In this document: positions 58,053 through 59,757 of the stretch, piece by piece
Layout: the number at the start of each line of letters is the position of its first letter
Numbering within the stretch: position 1 is the first letter of the stretch
DNA from: a virus
Direction: 5' to 3' (one strand)
DNA: 59,757 nucleotides
IMG/VR virus record: IMGVR_UViG_3300033143_004977
Location: 1-59,757 of that record
Notes under the pieces: model-generated
The model's input: only the letters and a program-made list of their open reading frames with translations
Told to the model about the DNA's origin: nothing
Database searches by the model: none
Program-made: the position numbers and the translations under genes

Positions 58053-59757
58053 TCATATATTAAATAAATATGTTTTGTTTTTAGACGTTGTTAAATATGT
58101 TTTGTTTTTAGACGTTGTTAAATATGTTCGTCTCCCGAGATGTTCTGCTTGTTGAACATTAATACTGTCAGACAGAGCAATTGCATCTGTTTTAGAAAAA
58201 CCATACTTTTTAACAAGAGTTTCAACAATACCTATATTATCTATTATATCAATTTTCACTGACCTTGTTAAATTTTCAGCTATATCAAACTCATCAGAAA
58301 TAATATTAATTTTGTCTTTTTTGTCTTCTTCTGTAATTACAAGAATATCAGATTTAGTTAATTCAACTGACCGAATAATCGATTCCTGAAGAGTAAATAA
58401 ATCTAAAATGTTTTTCGTCAAATCAAACGATGAAATATCTTCAGTCAAGTCAAAATTTTCTGTGAAATCTCTTCGACTTTCAACTATTCTTGTCATTACT
58501 TCAACTAAATCAATACTTTCTATTTGTTTAATATCAATTTCTTTAATAAGACTTTCTGAAATAGTCAAAGTATCTGACTGTCGTAATCCTGTTATTTTTT
58601 TGAACGTGTCAATTATGTTTAAAGAATCGTCTAATTTTAATTCTGATGCTTTCATTAAGACATCTGTAAAAGAAAAAGAATCTACTTTAATAAGAACATT
58701 TTCTTTTTCCAAACCGTCTGTTATGTCAACACTATCCGTAAAATCTCTTGAATAACTTATAACTAATGAATAAGTTTCAACAAGCGAAAGTATCTCTGTT
58801 TTAGTAAGAATGTTTTCTTTTAGTAACGTTTCTACTAACACAAACGCCTCTATCATATCTTTTCGGGTTTCAGTCGTTCGTGCAAAAATATCAGCTAACG
58901 ATAATGCTTCTGTTAAAGAAATATCAGATGTTCTATTTAGTTGTTCTGCTAATAAAAATGAAGTAGCAATTCTTTTCTCTGATGATAATTTAGTAGACTC
59001 AGATATACTAAGTGATTCTTGTTTTGATAAACTTGCAGATTGTTTAATAAATTCTGCAAAAGTTAAAGAAGCTATTTTGTATGTTCCAATTTCTTTAACA
59101 TGATTTAATATTCTTGGTGCTCCTTCTTGTGTCCATATTGCTCCGTATCTTACACCATTATTTCCTTCTCCAGAACTATCAGCAACTGCATCACCTGAAC
59201 CTTCATTCATAAGCCATTCTCCAACTAGACCAGCTCTGCTTATTGCTATACCTTGATAAGATTGTCTCACCTCCTCCGCGCTCAAAGCCCTGTTATAGAT
59301 GCGGACTTCGTCGATAGAGCCGTTGAAACCGTTACTGCTCTGTGAAATTAATAAATCTGCCGGTGTTATTCCGATAGTAGAAACCGAAAATGTTTTAGTT
59401 CCTACATTCTTACCATTTATATAACCAATTACATCGCTATTATCAAATGTAATTGCTATATGATTAAACTCATCTTCTATCATTAATTTGTTGGTGTCAG
59501 AAGAAGACCAAAAAGAATCCGTGTTCTCATTATTATATATCTGGAATTTTATTCGCCCACCAGTATAAACATCAAAGAAATATCCGTTTCTACTTGGCAC
59601 TGTAGAATATTTTCTAACAATATCTTCAAATTGATATGCTCCTTTCACCCACGCCTCAATTGTAATCGCATCAGTAATATCCAAACTCCCATCACTCCCG
59701 CAATCAACATAATCATTCACCCCGTCAAACTGCAAACTACCTTCCATTCTATTGATC
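58053..59757 (-). CDS. LamG-domain repeat protein (N-terminus outside window)
   Basis: The visible part of about 567 residues begins within a LamG/concanavalin-like domain (SLQFDGVNDYVD, then EAWVKG and SIDEVRIYNRALSAEEV). A second LamG start follows (GLVGEWLMNEGSGD). The C-terminal 320 residues are repeats with the pattern SL-x-E/D-x-(F/L) spaced about 18-20 residues. The frame is open to the window edge, so ATG 59747 may be internal. It may bind host sugars as a virion surface protein. Confidence 0.75.
   Translation of the reverse strand, partial: INRMEGSLQFDGVNDYVDCGSDGSLDITDAITIEAWVKGAYQFEDIVRKYSTVPSRNGYFFDVYTGGRIKFQIYNNENTDSFWSSSDTNKLMIEDEFNHIAITFDNSDVIGYINGKNVGTKTFSVSTIGITPADLLISQSSNGFNGSIDEVRIYNRALSAEEVRQSYQGIAISRAGLVGEWLMNEGSGDAVADSSGEGNNGVRYGAIWTQEGAPRILNHVKEIGTYKIASLTFAEFIKQSASLSKQESLSISESTKLSSEKRIATSFLLAEQLNRTSDISLTEALSLADIFARTTETRKDMIEAFVLVETLLKENILTKTEILSLVETYSLVISYSRDFTDSVDITDGLEKENVLIKVDSFSFTDVLMKASELKLDDSLNIIDTFKKITGLRQSDTLTISESLIKEIDIKQIESIDLVEVMTRIVESRRDFTENFDLTEDISSFDLTKNILDLFTLQESIIRSVELTKSDILVITEEDKKDKINIISDEFDIAENLTRSVKIDIIDNIGIVETLVKKYGFSKTDAIALSDSINVQQAEHLGRRTYLTTSKNKTYLTTSKNKTYLFNI
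58066..58128. repeat. 27-base tandem repeat
   Basis: A 27-base unit occurs at 58066-58092 and 58093-58119, followed by nine bases of a third copy. It encodes the repeated C-terminal peptide TYLTTSKNK of the LamG protein, in frame. Copy number may vary between related phages. Confidence 0.9.

Overview
This window is most of the genome of a tailed, siphovirus-like bacteriophage. It is very AT-rich. It carries terminase, tail-tube, tape-measure, tail-chaperone and tail-tip genes, a complete replication module, and small overlapping genes. No host housekeeping operon, portal, major capsid protein or integrase is visible, so the genome continues beyond the window. The host is a bacterium: there are near-consensus sigma-70 promoters with an extended -10, and Shine-Dalgarno sites in front of the late genes. 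A stand-alone glycyl-radical domain suggests an anaerobic host. I cannot name the host.

Layout. (1) 1-2356: two small genes, then the large terminase and a probable small terminase on the minus strand. (2) 2406-16523, plus strand: a SNF2/HARP-type helicase split in two by a 3.7 kb cargo island (GTP cyclohydrolase II-like, CMP kinase-like and RlaP-like genes), then two pseudoknotted noncoding RNAs, replication initiator, helicase loader, primase-helicase, a frameshifted TnpB, a likely annealing protein, a RecB-type nuclease and SSB. (3) 16541-27264: a tight run of overlapping genes (FAD protein, dUTPase-HAD fusion, UDG-like, thymidylate-kinase-like, SDR, ThyX-like, family B DNA polymerase, ParB-like, PIG-L-like, glycosyltransferase) that reads like a nucleotide and possibly DNA-hypermodification locus. 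(4) 27233-37538: homing endonucleases (HNH), an Acb2/Tad1-like sponge, a ubiquitin-like/E2/JAB/E1 set whose E1 is broken, RecA with an intein in its P-loop, RusA and a holin-like protein. (5) 37585-43042: a structured RNA, tRNA-Pro, RtcB, a KH protein, sugar and phosphoribosyl enzymes. (6) 43088-45669, minus: lysis amidase, glycyl-radical fragment, many tiny genes and tRNA-Met. (7) 46464 to the end, minus: tail and connector genes.

Three themes stand out. First, structured noncoding RNA: at least eight intergenic elements with long helices, several of them pseudoknots, some directly behind a shared promoter (TTTACA, 17 bases, TATAAT). Second, selfish DNA: six or seven HNH genes, an intein, a TnpB, and two cases where a homing endonuclease sits between a truncated 5' copy and a complete copy of the same gene. 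Third, RNA metabolism: RtcB, RlaP-like, KH and tRNA genes next to the structured RNAs.

All structure and homology calls were made by eye. No alignment, folding or database search was run. Several reading-frame breaks fall in A or T runs and may be sequencing errors rather than biology.
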